A DNA stretch of 17,546 nucleotides from Anaerorhabdus sp036637135 (GTDB lineage Bacteria > Bacillota_I > Bacilli_A > Erysipelotrichales > Erysipelotrichaceae), in contig NZ_JAVWNC010000046.1 in NCBI RefSeq assembly GCF_036637135.1, forward strand, positions 1 through 17,546, in the 5' to 3' direction. This document shows positions 7,389 to 13,962 of the stretch, in pieces (within the stretch, counting starts at the first letter, position 1; each line of letters starts with the position of its first letter). Made by a program: the position numbers and the translations under genes. The notes under the pieces are model-generated. The model saw only the letters and a program-made list of their open reading frames with translations, had not been told where the DNA came from and did no database searches.

Positions 7389-7844
7389 TCACAACTTTAT
7401 ATTTTCAATTTCATGTAATCGTACTTTACAATCTGGACCACACCCATATCCACCGAGTTTATGATTTGATGCAATCACTCGATGACATGGAATAAGTATC
7501 GCGATTGGATTTTTATTACATGCATTACCTACTGCACGACAAGATTTAGGATTATGAATCATTTCCGCAACTTCTCTATAGCTTCTTACCTCACCATAAG
7601 GAATTTCTAGCATCGCTTTCCATACATTCATCTGAAACTTTGAACCAACATAACGAATCGGTATTGAAAATGTTTTTCTTTTACCTTTCATATATTCTTG
7701 AATTTCTTTTTCAGCAAGACTTAATATTTTTGAGTTATCTTGATTTGAAACTGATGCATCAACAAAACTCAGTTCAATAATTGCACCGTCTTCTTCCACC
7801 AAATTAATACGTGATACTTGCGTTATAATTGTTCGTTGTTTCAT
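7389..7844 (-). CDS. ogt: Methylated-DNA--protein-cysteine S-methyltransferase (O6-alkylguanine repair)
   Basis: This suicide repair protein removes methyl groups from O6-methylguanine by transfer to its own cysteine. The 151-residue product has the normal two-part layout: a divergent N-terminal domain (1-65) and a conserved DNA-binding C-terminal domain. The active site IPCHRV has its acceptor Cys at 120. The helix-turn-helix region with the arginine finger lies at SCRAVGNACNKNPIA (101-115), and the conserved IPYGEVRSYREVA at 81-93. AGGAG lies 8 bases before the ATG. A promoter with a perfect TATAAT lies upstream. It is the first gene of a probable ogt - glucosaminidase - ParB-like - rluB operon, since the next gene starts 8 bases after its TGA. 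It may equally be called mgt or adaB type. Confidence 0.95.
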   Translation of the reverse strand: MKQRTIITQVSRINLVEEDGAIIELSFVDASVSNQDNSKILSLAEKEIQEYMKGKRKTFSIPIRYVGSKFQMNVWKAMLEIPYGEVRSYREVAEMIHNPKSCRAVGNACNKNPIAILIPCHRVIASNHKLGGYGCGPDCKVRLHEIENIKL

Positions 7845-7862
7845 ATCAAAATCTCCTGACTT

Positions 7863-7892
7863 ATTATACCATAAAGCAGTTTAAATACCCAA
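7863..7892 (-). promoter_or_regulatory. Promoter of the ogt operon
   Basis: On the minus strand a perfect -10 TATAAT (7863-7868) follows TTGGGT (7887-7892) after 18 bases. The predicted start lies only a few bases upstream of the ribosome binding site. Confidence 0.6.
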
Positions 7893-7913
7893 ATAGTATC
7901 CAGATGGAAGAAG

Positions 7914-7941
7914 TAAAAATAAGTAGTTCCTACTACTTATT
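7914..7941 (-). terminator. Terminator overlapping the stop codon of the DUF1801 gene
   Basis: On the minus strand, AATAAGTAGT / ACTACTTATT forms a 10-bp stem with a 4-base loop (7918-7941), followed by a T run (ATTTTTACT). The ascending arm contains the TAG stop codon of the DUF1801 gene, so the stem ends the coding sequence and the transcript together. Confidence 0.7.
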
Positions 7942-8268
7942 CTCATTTACTCTAAATTTTACAATATCCGTTATTAACTTCTTAGGTAACGGTTTATCCA
8001 AAGGAAACTGAATAGCCCCTTTGGAATGTTTATAATCATCCAAGCGATCAAGAAAATGTTCGACACCACTTGCTCCAGGATACAAACCAATGTGGTTCTT
8101 ACCCATTGCAAAATGAACCAAGTTACCATTCAAATAGAACGTAGGCATTGCCCAGCTTATCTTTTCTTCAGCCATTGGTGCAGCTTTCTTAATAATACCG
8201 TAAATCTCTATTAACTTTTCTTGATGAGTTGTTGGACAACTCTTGATATAATCATCAATTACACCCAT
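7933..8268 (-). CDS. DUF1801 (YdhG-like) domain protein
   Basis: The 111-residue soluble protein matches the DUF1801/YdhG fold of small alpha-beta proteins. It has a helical start (MGVIDDYIKSCPTTHQEKL), AEEKISWAMPTFYLNG (about 33-48), HFAMGKNHIGLYPGA (52-66) and GAIQFPLDKPLP (84-95). A Bacillus relative has been linked to iron delivery, but the biochemical role of most members is not known and I assign none here. The gene is monocistronic, with its own promoter at 8295-8323 and a terminator overlapping its stop codon. The ribosome binding site before the ATG is weak (TTGAGAAT), so the start is less certain than for neighbours, although the N-terminus looks normal for the family. Confidence 0.85.
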   Translation of the reverse strand: MGVIDDYIKSCPTTHQEKLIEIYGIIKKAAPMAEEKISWAMPTFYLNGNLVHFAMGKNHIGLYPGASGVEHFLDRLDDYKHSKGAIQFPLDKPLPKKLITDIVKFRVNENK

Positions 8269-8294
8269 AAGTTTATTCTCAACTTTCTAAACTC

Positions 8295-8323
8295 ATCATA
8301 ACCATATTTCCAATGATATTCAA
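8295..8323 (-). promoter_or_regulatory. Promoter of the DUF1801 gene
   Basis: On the minus strand, TTGAAT (8318-8323) and TATGAT (8295-8300) are separated by exactly 17 bases. They lie about 27 bases upstream of the start codon, in the gap after the DUF1232 gene. Confidence 0.6.
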
Positions 8324-8332
8324 CAGTTATAA

Positions 8333-8707
8333 TTAAATAAAAATTCGATACATCCAATATGCAAAAAGTACCCATATCGCGATAACAGGTAATACATAAA
8401 TCCCCTTCTTTTGCAGTTTGCCTTCAAATTTGATTTGTTTACATTCTTCAAGGATCGCATTTGGTACACTCTTTAGTGTTAGCCACACAAGAAATGGCAA
8501 AACTATTACATCATCTAAGTAACCCAAAAAAGGTATAAAGTCAGGTATTATATCGATTGGCGATAATGCATAACCAATCGTAATCACCGCTAATGATTTC
8601 GTTATGACGGGTGTTTTAGGATACTTTAAAACAACATAAACTAAATTTACACTGTTGCGTAACCATTCTAATTTTTCTTTCAATTTAGAAGGCTTTTCTT
8701 TATTCAT
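8333..8707 (-). CDS. DUF1232 (YkvA-like) membrane protein
   Basis: The 124-residue protein carries the DUF1232 signature SPIDIIPDFIPFLGYLDD at residues 49-66, the region that defines the YkvA family. A basic amphipathic N-terminus precedes it. Hydrophobic segments lie at about 38-48, 66-80 and 104-122, so it is probably membrane-associated. The molecular role of the family is unknown. It is the third gene of the ClC - 113-residue membrane protein - DUF1232 set. Its ATG lies inside the last codons of the gene before it (8-base overlap), so translation is probably coupled. No clear terminator follows it. Confidence 0.88.
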   Translation of the reverse strand: MNKEKPSKLKEKLEWLRNSVNLVYVVLKYPKTPVITKSLAVITIGYALSPIDIIPDFIPFLGYLDDVIVLPFLVWLTLKSVPNAILEECKQIKFEGKLQKKGIYVLPVIAIWVLFAYWMYRIFI

Positions 8708-9041
8708 GAGGTGTTTTTTGCTTACTTTTTCCTAAAAAGTAGCCAATTACTTGACCTATAATACATAAAACACCATAAAAGACAGTATAGATAAGTGCAC
8801 TTGAGTTCATATAAATGAAAATACTTGGTATAAAACATACTTCCAATAAGATTAAAAATGGTATATCAATTCTCTTCTTTGTCATTCCAAACATGATTGA
8901 AGCTATCAAGATAAAGAAAGGTACAACCATCAATAAAATCAACATCGCCGTTCCTGTATCTCCAATAAATAATGGACACCCATAAAATGTAAATACAAAC
9001 GCAAATAAATACGGAATATACTCTCTTAATTTTAATTTCAT
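8700..9041 (-). CDS. Small multi-pass membrane protein, unknown function
   Basis: I do not recognise this 113-residue protein. It has about four hydrophobic helices (roughly 10-27, 31-50, 58-77 and 82-104), a basic start (MKLKLREY) and a basic tail (GKSKQKTPHE), and no catalytic motif. AGGGAG lies 7 bases before the ATG. It starts 26 bases after the ClC gene ends and overlaps the DUF1232 gene by 8 bases. It is therefore probably co-transcribed with both and may sit with them in the membrane. The overlap and the ribosome binding site make a real gene likely. Confidence 0.75.
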   Translation of the reverse strand: MKLKLREYIPYLFAFVFTFYGCPLFIGDTGTAMLILLMVVPFFILIASIMFGMTKKRIDIPFLILLEVCFIPSIFIYMNSSALIYTVFYGVLCIIGQVIGYFLGKSKQKTPHE

Positions 9042-9067
9042 CTAAACTCTCCCTATGTTATTGTAAA

Positions 9068-10612
9068 CTACATTGGTTTACATAACTTACTTACTACTGT
9101 GTTCATATATTGATATTCTTGTTCAGAGGATAAGATGATTAAATAATCTCCATGATGGATTACAAAATCACCATTGGGTACAACTTCTTGGTCACCTCTA
9201 CGAATACCAACAATCAATAAACCATTAGGCCATTGAATATCTTTTATTTGCTTACCCGCAACTTCACTACCTAATTCTACGACCATTTCTATTATAACAT
9301 TAGATTTCTTTTTCGTATGTGTCTGATTTGGGTTTAATAATCGTTCTAACAATACTTCATAGATAGGTGTTGTTTTTAGTAAATCTGAAGTTAATAACGC
9401 TATAAACGCAACAGCTGCGACTGGTAATAAATGAACCAGTGAACCTGTCATTTCTGCCATTAATAGAATACTTGTGATTGGCGCTTTTACGGAGCCTGCC
9501 ATAACACCTGCCATTGAACAAATACAAAATACAGAAACCATTTCGCTCGATAAGCCAAAATTCACTCCTAATTGTGCTACAAGACTTCCCAACAATGCTC
9601 CTATCGAAAGAATTGGCATAAATATACCACCTGGAATTCCACTTCCAAAACTTGTCGTTGTGAATAAAATTTTACATACAAGCACAATTAGTAATAACCC
9701 AATACTCATTTGAGCTGTTTCTGACAATTGAACTAAATTTTGTCCTCCACCCAGCACTTGTGGTAAAAACAAACCAAAAGGTAAAGCAATTAGTAATGCA
9801 ACCATTGGTCTAAACATCGCTGGTATCTTTTCATATACGTTACCTGATCCTAAAAGTAATCGATGAACGATAACACCAAAGATTCCTGATAATACGCCCA
9901 GTGGTAACAACCACAAATATTGACTAATTGGTAATTGTGGAACATCAACATAACTCAACACCGGTTTTAATCCAAATATCGTTTTCGAGACAATATCTGC
10001 AGTTAAAGCCGCAGTAGTTGCAGCAATCAAAATATTAGGTGAAAAAGATCGATGTACTTCTTCCAATGAAAATATAATTCCAGATAAAGGTGCATTAAAA
10101 GCAGCTGATAAACCTGCTGATGCTCCAGCTGTGATTAAATAATTTTCTTCCAACTTATTATTGCTTAATTTATTTGCGATTATTTCACCACCACAAGCAC
10201 CAATTTGAATCGATGGACCCTCACGTCCCAAAGATGCACCAAAGAAAGCACTTATGATACCCGCCAAAAACCTAACTGGTATGATAATAATACTTTTCAT
10301 TTTTTGACCAAATAGTAATACTCCCTCTACTTGAGGGATTCCACTTCCCTTTGATTCTGGTGATATTTTAATAAGATACGCAATAAACAAACCCACACAA
10401 ATTATCAATATCAACCAACCTACGATATAAATAGGATTCATTTTTAGAAAACTATAAATTTCTAGAGATTTCTCAGTCGCGAATTCTATACCTAATCGAT
10501 ATAATGCCACAGTTAATCCCGCAAACAATCCCACAAGAATTCCCTTAAAGGTAACACTCCATTTCAACTTATTTAAATCCGAATAGATTTTAGAAACATT
10601 TGATTCACTCAT
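9068..10612 (-). CDS. clcA: ClC-family chloride/proton antiporter with TrkA-C domain
   Basis: This integral membrane protein most likely exchanges chloride for protons. The 514 residues hold a full ClC core. The anion-site motif GSGIPQVE is at 89-96. GREGP at 129-133 carries the gating glutamate (131). SLEEV at 182-186 carries the internal proton glutamate (185), which channels lack but exchangers keep. GSGIPGGIFMP is at 323-333, and TPIYEV at 415-420 has the conserved anion-site tyrosine (418). A cytoplasmic TrkA-C domain (about 437-507) follows and may bind a small ligand. The motifs are chloride-type and unlike fluoride-specific CLCs. AGGAG lies 7 bases before the ATG, and a good promoter lies upstream at 10638-10665. 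It leads an operon with two small membrane proteins. A role in acid resistance or ion balance is an inference. Confidence 0.94.
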   Translation of the reverse strand: MSESNVSKIYSDLNKLKWSVTFKGILVGLFAGLTVALYRLGIEFATEKSLEIYSFLKMNPIYIVGWLILIICVGLFIAYLIKISPESKGSGIPQVEGVLLFGQKMKSIIIIPVRFLAGIISAFFGASLGREGPSIQIGACGGEIIANKLSNNKLEENYLITAGASAGLSAAFNAPLSGIIFSLEEVHRSFSPNILIAATTAALTADIVSKTIFGLKPVLSYVDVPQLPISQYLWLLPLGVLSGIFGVIVHRLLLGSGNVYEKIPAMFRPMVALLIALPFGLFLPQVLGGGQNLVQLSETAQMSIGLLLIVLVCKILFTTTSFGSGIPGGIFMPILSIGALLGSLVAQLGVNFGLSSEMVSVFCICSMAGVMAGSVKAPITSILLMAEMTGSLVHLLPVAAVAFIALLTSDLLKTTPIYEVLLERLLNPNQTHTKKKSNVIIEMVVELGSEVAGKQIKDIQWPNGLLIVGIRRGDQEVVPNGDFVIHHGDYLIILSSEQEYQYMNTVVSKLCKPM

Positions 10613-10637
10613 TCTATCACTCCTAATTAACTCTTAT

Positions 10638-10665
10638 ATTTTACGCCTGTTTTAATAAATATCAA
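10638..10665 (-). promoter_or_regulatory. Promoter of the ClC operon
   Basis: On the minus strand, TTGATA (10660-10665) and TAAAAT (10638-10643) are spaced by 16 bases. Each matches the sigma-A consensus at 5 of 6 positions. Confidence 0.6.
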
Positions 10666-10686
10666 ACAAACGTATTTTTTAAATCA

Positions 10687-10715
10687 AGAAAATAGATTAT
10701 GAATTCCACAATCTA
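10687..10715 (-). terminator. Possible terminator of the diguanylate cyclase gene
   Basis: TAGATT pairs with AATCTA (10693-10698 with 10710-10715), and the minus-strand stem is followed by TTTTCTT. The stem overlaps the TAG stop codon. It is short and has an 11-base loop, so it is a moderate candidate. Confidence 0.45.
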
Positions 10716-11894
10716 CTTTTGGTTGGCTTCACAAATGCAATTTCTACCTGCTGATTTAGCATTATATAATGCTTCATCAACATATTGAATTGCACTTTCC
10801 AAACTATCTACACTAAACAATTGATCATACCATAACCCAAAACTTACAGTTACATACCCAATATCTAAATCATCTCGAGGAATACGCAATTCACGAATGC
10901 TCTCCATCAACTCATTCGCAATTTGACTAGCGTCTAGTGACTCATCAGCAACCTTAATAATTAAGAATTCCTCACCACCATAGCGAATTGCATTCGCATC
11001 ATGTGTTTCACAAAAGTATTTAATTAATTTCGCTATACTTTTTATACACTCATCTCCTTGTAAGTGACCATAGTTATCATTATATTGTTTAAAGAAATCA
11101 ATATCCATTAAGATACATAACGAATGAGAATCTTTGTTTATATATTTTTTAAACATAGGATATACAGTTTGATGTAAATAATGACGATTATTTAATCCAG
11201 TTAACTGATCTACATGAGCGATTTCTTCTAATTTCTCATTGGAAATCTTGATTTCTTTATATTGATTTTCAATAATCTGACGATCTAGAAATTCAATGAC
11301 CAAACTTCGATAGTATCGAAAAGAGATGAATATGGATAGAACTGTTACAAAAATACTATTGATCGCAATCCCAAATAAACTACCTTGAATACCTATGGAT
11401 AGCACAATCACCATTAAGATAATCCATGTACTACCAAAGATAACGATGCTTTCAAGGGGCGCCAGTAACAACACAGCTGCCATCGTAGGTAAAAGATAAC
11501 TAAATACTGACAAATCGTTGCCTTTCATTTGATCTAATGCCGTAATCCCCATTAACCACATGCAAATTAAGAAACAGTAAATCCTTCTTAACCAAATCAA
11601 TTTATTATATTCTTTTTTACGATATGCACTTGTATAAAGAAACGACATTAAGACTGTCGCTATCAATAAATAAATATAAAGCGAAAAATATGTTACATTT
11701 CTCACACTTGAAAAATCTAACTTACGATTCACAAGAAACAAAAGAATCATCGCTACTTGAGTTAATGCAACAACTAAAGATATGCTTTGTTCAGTAAAAT
11801 AAACTTTCGAGGGAAAATATGAATTAAATTCTTCTTTTTGTTCTTTTGTTAATATAACTATCTTTGTTTTTATAAACTCTTTAATTTTACTCAT
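10713..11894 (-). CDS. Membrane-bound diguanylate cyclase (GGDEF domain)
   Basis: This enzyme makes cyclic di-GMP from two GTP. About six membrane helices occupy residues 35-195. A short coiled linker then leads into a C-terminal GGDEF domain that begins VDQLTGLNNRHYL (about 228-240). It includes ILMDIDFFKQYND (metal and nucleotide binding) and an intact RYGGEEF active site (GGEEF at 306-310). The residues before it (ETHDANAI) lack the RxxD inhibitory site. I choose the ATG at 11894 (393 residues). The ATG at 11909 would put the GGGAGAG ribosome binding site inside the coding region. There is no N-terminal sensor domain of a known type. A TATACT -10-like hexamer lies about 25-40 bases upstream without a good -35. 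The gene follows the acetyltransferase gene by about 60 bases. Confidence 0.93.
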   Translation of the reverse strand: MSKIKEFIKTKIVILTKEQKEEFNSYFPSKVYFTEQSISLVVALTQVAMILLFLVNRKLDFSSVRNVTYFSLYIYLLIATVLMSFLYTSAYRKKEYNKLIWLRRIYCFLICMWLMGITALDQMKGNDLSVFSYLLPTMAAVLLLAPLESIVIFGSTWIILMVIVLSIGIQGSLFGIAINSIFVTVLSIFISFRYYRSLVIEFLDRQIIENQYKEIKISNEKLEEIAHVDQLTGLNNRHYLHQTVYPMFKKYINKDSHSLCILMDIDFFKQYNDNYGHLQGDECIKSIAKLIKYFCETHDANAIRYGGEEFLIIKVADESLDASQIANELMESIRELRIPRDDLDIGYVTVSFGLWYDQLFSVDSLESAIQYVDEALYNAKSAGRNCICEANQK

Positions 11895-11954
11895 AAACTC
11901 TCCCATCATTAATAATCCGCTTATTTAGTATATCTCTTTTTATTTAATTTCTCA

Positions 11955-12482
11955 TCATTTTACGAAATAAACTTTTTCAAGGAGTTCTTCTTTAACTTGA
12001 TCAAGGATATCTTTATTAATATTTTTTGGATAATACATAATTCTTAAATCAACTGTATCTTCATCTCTTCCTTGAAAAGAAGGTTGTTTAAAACTTACAT
12101 CACTCAGTGTAAAGCCTAAACGTTGATAGAAGCCAATTCTTCTTTGAGCAATATCCGTATCAATATCTTCAACCTCAAGCACTACGGTACGTTCTGCTTG
12201 TGCTAAATATTCACTCATTAATGTAGAACCCAAGCCTTTTCCACGTATTTCAGGATTTACGGCTAAATGTTCAAGATAAATAGCATGTTCAAGTTGCCAT
12301 TCAACTAAGATTCCAACTAATACATCTTCATCCTCAATTACCATAGCATTAAAGTAAGGTAAATCCATCAATACGAATTGCTCTTCAAGTGTTCGATATT
12401 CAGAAAGAGGAAAAGATTTTTCAATTACCTCATACACTTTATTAAATTCATTTTTACATACTTTTCTAAAACTGATTGTCAT
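11955..12482 (-). CDS. GNAT-family N-acetyltransferase
   Basis: The product should transfer an acetyl group from acetyl-CoA to an unidentified amine. The acetyl-CoA binding core reads LEHLAVNPEIRGKGLGSTLM (about 71-90), with the RGKGLG pyrophosphate loop at 80-85. It is followed by RIGFYQRLGF, the usual motif B (about 114-123). I choose the ATG at 12482 (175 residues), because the GGAGG ribosome binding site lies 5 bases before it. The upstream ATG at 12494 would include that site in the gene. A promoter (TTGAGT-17-TACAAT) lies upstream. The substrate cannot be read from the sequence. The following diguanylate cyclase gene may share its transcript. Confidence 0.9.
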   Translation of the reverse strand: MTISFRKVCKNEFNKVYEVIEKSFPLSEYRTLEEQFVLMDLPYFNAMVIEDEDVLVGILVEWQLEHAIYLEHLAVNPEIRGKGLGSTLMSEYLAQAERTVVLEVEDIDTDIAQRRIGFYQRLGFTLSDVSFKQPSFQGRDEDTVDLRIMYYPKNINKDILDQVKEELLEKVYFVK

Positions 12483-12509
12483 AATTACCTCCATATAACA
12501 TACATTCTT

Positions 12510-12538
12510 ATTGTACCAAATATTATCATTGAACTCAA
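12510..12538 (-). promoter_or_regulatory. Promoter of the GNAT gene
   Basis: On the minus strand, TTGAGT (12533-12538) and TACAAT (12510-12515) are spaced by 17 bases, with the ATG about 28 bases further on. Confidence 0.55.
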
Positions 12539-12555
12539 AGTAGTAATCACTATGC

Positions 12556-12584
12556 GTGAAACCAGCAAAACCCAGTGCTATATT
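12556..12584 (+). promoter_or_regulatory. Extended -10 promoter of the VOC gene
   Basis: GTGAAA (12556-12561) and TATATT (12579-12584) are spaced by 17 bases, and a TGC immediately before the -10 gives an extended -10 element. The predicted transcript starts near 12591, at the foot of a 7-bp hairpin. Confidence 0.55.
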
Positions 12585-12592
12585 AGAATTAG

Positions 12593-12610
12593 AAGAAGAA
12601 TTATCTTCTT
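12593..12610 (+). promoter_or_regulatory. 5'-terminal hairpin of the VOC mRNA
   Basis: AAGAAGA / TCTTCTT forms a 7-bp stem with a 4-base loop, immediately before the AAGGAG ribosome binding site (12611-12616) and immediately after the predicted transcription start. It may stabilise the mRNA 5' end or tune translation. This role is inferred. Confidence 0.4.
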
Positions 12611-12621
12611 AAGGAGTTTAT

Positions 12622-12978
12622 ATGATTAATAAAGTAAGAATTATGATTTATGGAAATAATATCGAATTATTAACGGAATTCTGGAAATTTCATTTTAATG
12701 CCGATGTGATAGAATCAAATGATTTACCTGATGGTACTGTAAACAAAGTAATATCAATATCACCTAACATTGAAATTTCTTTATTTAATAAGGAATTCAT
12801 TAAAAAATACTCACCAGAAGTCAGTGATTCAGTTCCATCATTAATGTTTTCAACTAATGAGTTTGATGAATTGCATAATCGTATCAAATCAGCAAGTGAT
12901 GTTATGCAAATAAATGGTATCCCTTGTTTTAATTTTTCTGATCCAGAAGGCAACTATTTTGTAGTAACAAAAGGATAA
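12622..12978 (+). CDS. VOC-superfamily (glyoxalase/bleomycin-resistance fold) protein
   Basis: The 118-residue product has the vicinal oxygen chelate plan of paired beta-alpha-beta-beta-beta units. It has an N-terminal strand (VRIMIYGNNIELLTEFWKFH), a middle strand region (KVISISPNIEISLFN) and a C-terminal FNFSDPEGNYFVV, the most diagnostic part of this family. The substrate is unknown. Family members include glyoxalases, dioxygenases and antibiotic-binding proteins, and short single-domain ones like this are mostly uncharacterised. The start is set by AAGGAG five bases before the ATG. It is monocistronic, with its own extended -10 promoter and a terminator shared with the convergent DUF3795 gene. 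Confidence 0.86.
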   Translation: MINKVRIMIYGNNIELLTEFWKFHFNADVIESNDLPDGTVNKVISISPNIEISLFNKEFIKKYSPEVSDSVPSLMFSTNEFDELHNRIKSASDVMQINGIPCFNFSDPEGNYFVVTKG

Positions 12979-13004
12979 ATAGTATAAACTGATTCAAAAT
13001 CAAT

Positions 13005-13043
13005 AAAGGTATGAGCCATATTCAAATGACACATACCTTTTTA
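13005..13043. terminator. Bidirectional terminator between the VOC and DUF3795 genes
   Basis: AAAGGTATG (13005-13013) pairs with CATACCTTT (13032-13040), a 9-bp stem around an 18-base loop that can pair internally (CAT/ATG). Downstream is TTTAT on the plus strand and TTTATTGATTTT on the minus strand, so it can serve both convergent genes. Confidence 0.7.
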
Positions 13044-13064
13044 TGTTAAATAAATCATTATGCA

Positions 13065-13355
13065 TTATTTCATTTTTTTGAGCTGAGTTAATTGTCCAAT
13101 AAAATCATTGTCATTTTCTTCTTGTGTTTTTGTTGGATCAGATTCATTGTATCTATCGCAGGGAAGATTATCACATTTTCCACAATGTTTAAATTTCATA
13201 CGATTTACACAACAGTCATATATCTCACAAATTTCCTCGCCTGTATATTCTAACCAAAAAACTCGTCCCTTAACTTCAGGACATCCTTTACAATCATTTG
13301 GATAATATTGACAATTTGAACAAATAACACCACAACAACTAATTACTTGAACCAT
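13065..13355 (-). CDS. DUF3795-like cysteine-rich protein
   Basis: The 96-residue protein holds twelve cysteines, in the pairs and spacings typical of DUF3795: CCGVICSNC (7-15), CKGC (22-25), CEIYDCC (43-49) and CGKCDNLPC (58-66). They probably bind zinc or an iron-sulfur cluster. The helical tail (about 80-96) is charged. The enzymatic or regulatory role of the family is unknown. GGAG lies 8 bases before the ATG. It is monocistronic, convergent with the VOC gene and sharing its terminator. It is the last gene of ordinary appearance before the decayed and foreign-looking stretch to the right. Confidence 0.83.
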   Translation of the reverse strand: MVQVISCCGVICSNCQYYPNDCKGCPEVKGRVFWLEYTGEEICEIYDCCVNRMKFKHCGKCDNLPCDRYNESDPTKTQEENDNDFIGQLTQLKKMK

Positions 13356-13380
13356 ATAATTTTCTCCATTAAATTTATAT

Positions 13381-13516
13381 TTATTTTATTTTTTCAAGCT
13401 TCACAATATTTTCAACATGGCATGAGAGGATAGCAAGTACGTCATATCTGACCTCTCGATTATAGGAACATATCTACTGACTTTTTCACCCTAACAGTTG
13501 TCGTGAATATATCCAT
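13381..13516 (-). pseudogene. rlmD: Decayed 3' end of an rlmD-type 23S rRNA methyltransferase gene
   Basis: On the minus strand, DIFTTTVRVKKSVDMF is followed by a stop (TAA at 13465-13463). Further on, in another frame, SCHVENIVKLEKIK ends at TAA 13383-13381. RlmD/TrmA-family enzymes end in DMFPxTxHxE (the Glu is the catalytic base) plus a short tail; E. coli RlmD has DMFPHTGHLE. Removing the 34 bases from 13424 to 13457, bounded by GAGAGG and CCTCTC, puts both halves in one frame with exactly four codons between DMF and HVE, as the family requires. One of the four is still a stop codon. The body of the gene is absent. The ATG at 13516 has GAGG eight bases upstream, probably by chance. The sequence match is direct; the identity comes from remembered family motifs. 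Confidence 0.55.
13424..13457. repeat. 34-base segment with 6-bp terminal inverted repeats inside the rlmD remnant
   Basis: GAGAGG (13424-13429) and CCTCTC (13452-13457) are perfect inverted repeats separated by 22 bases. Excising exactly this segment restores the reading frame of the surrounding rlmD-like remnant. It may be a small insertion or an excision scar. No duplicated target is evident. Confidence 0.4.
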
Positions 13517-13519
13517 TAT

Positions 13520-13949
13520 CTAGTCCTCAAAATCATCTTCTGTTATCAACACTGCCGGAACATACTCACATTCAGGAACCATGCGTTTTTTGATTTGAAA
13601 ACAATCCTTAAACTCATCTCTGGCAGAAAGAATGTCTTCTTGAATTTAGTTTTATCAGAATATGTAATAATGAATTCAATCTCACCTATATCCGGGCAGA
13701 ACATATCTATGTCATGATTTACAATTACAGGCATGACCTCAACCAAATCGGCATACAGCTTTTTAAATATTGGACTGGTAGTTTTATATGACCACTTCCT
13801 TGAAGGATTTATTTCTGTTTCAAGCATAGGATGATATTCGCATGCTATGCTATGCTCTCCCCTGTTACTGTAACCTTATCAGAGTAAGCCTCATCCACAC
13901 AACAATATCCTGACGCACCCTTGATGACTATTTAGGAAATTTCAATCAT
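13520..13949 (-). pseudogene. Conserved hypothetical protein gene, broken by three lesions
   Basis: A continuous protein of about 140 residues can be read on the minus strand from ATG 13949 to TAG 13522-13520 if three lesions are repaired. First, an in-frame TAA at 13934-13932 follows MIEIS. Second, a 5-base tandem duplication (GCTAT twice, 13844-13853) shifts the frame between TVTGESIA and CEYHPMLETE. Third, a one-base loss near 13621-13623 shifts it between KTFFLP and DEFKDCF. The piece 13546-13827 is open by itself but ends in an out-of-frame tail. The restored protein has an aromatic core (RKWSYKTTSPIFKKLYADL), CPDIGEIEFIITYSDKTKFK, and ends VPAVLITEDDFED. It looks like a conserved hypothetical protein of Clostridia, from memory. 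I do not know its function. The lesions imply it is non-functional, unless there are assembly errors. Confidence 0.7.
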
Positions 13950-13962
13950 AATCACACCGACT

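Noticed and set aside
12690..12953. 87-residue minus-strand frame opposite the VOC gene
   Set aside because: The plus-strand VOC protein has a family motif, promoter, ribosome binding site and terminator. The minus frame has none.
13546..13827. 93-residue open frame as an intact gene
   Set aside because: Coding character continues beyond both ends in other frames, and its last 15 or so residues are out of frame. It is treated as part of the pseudogene 13520-13949.
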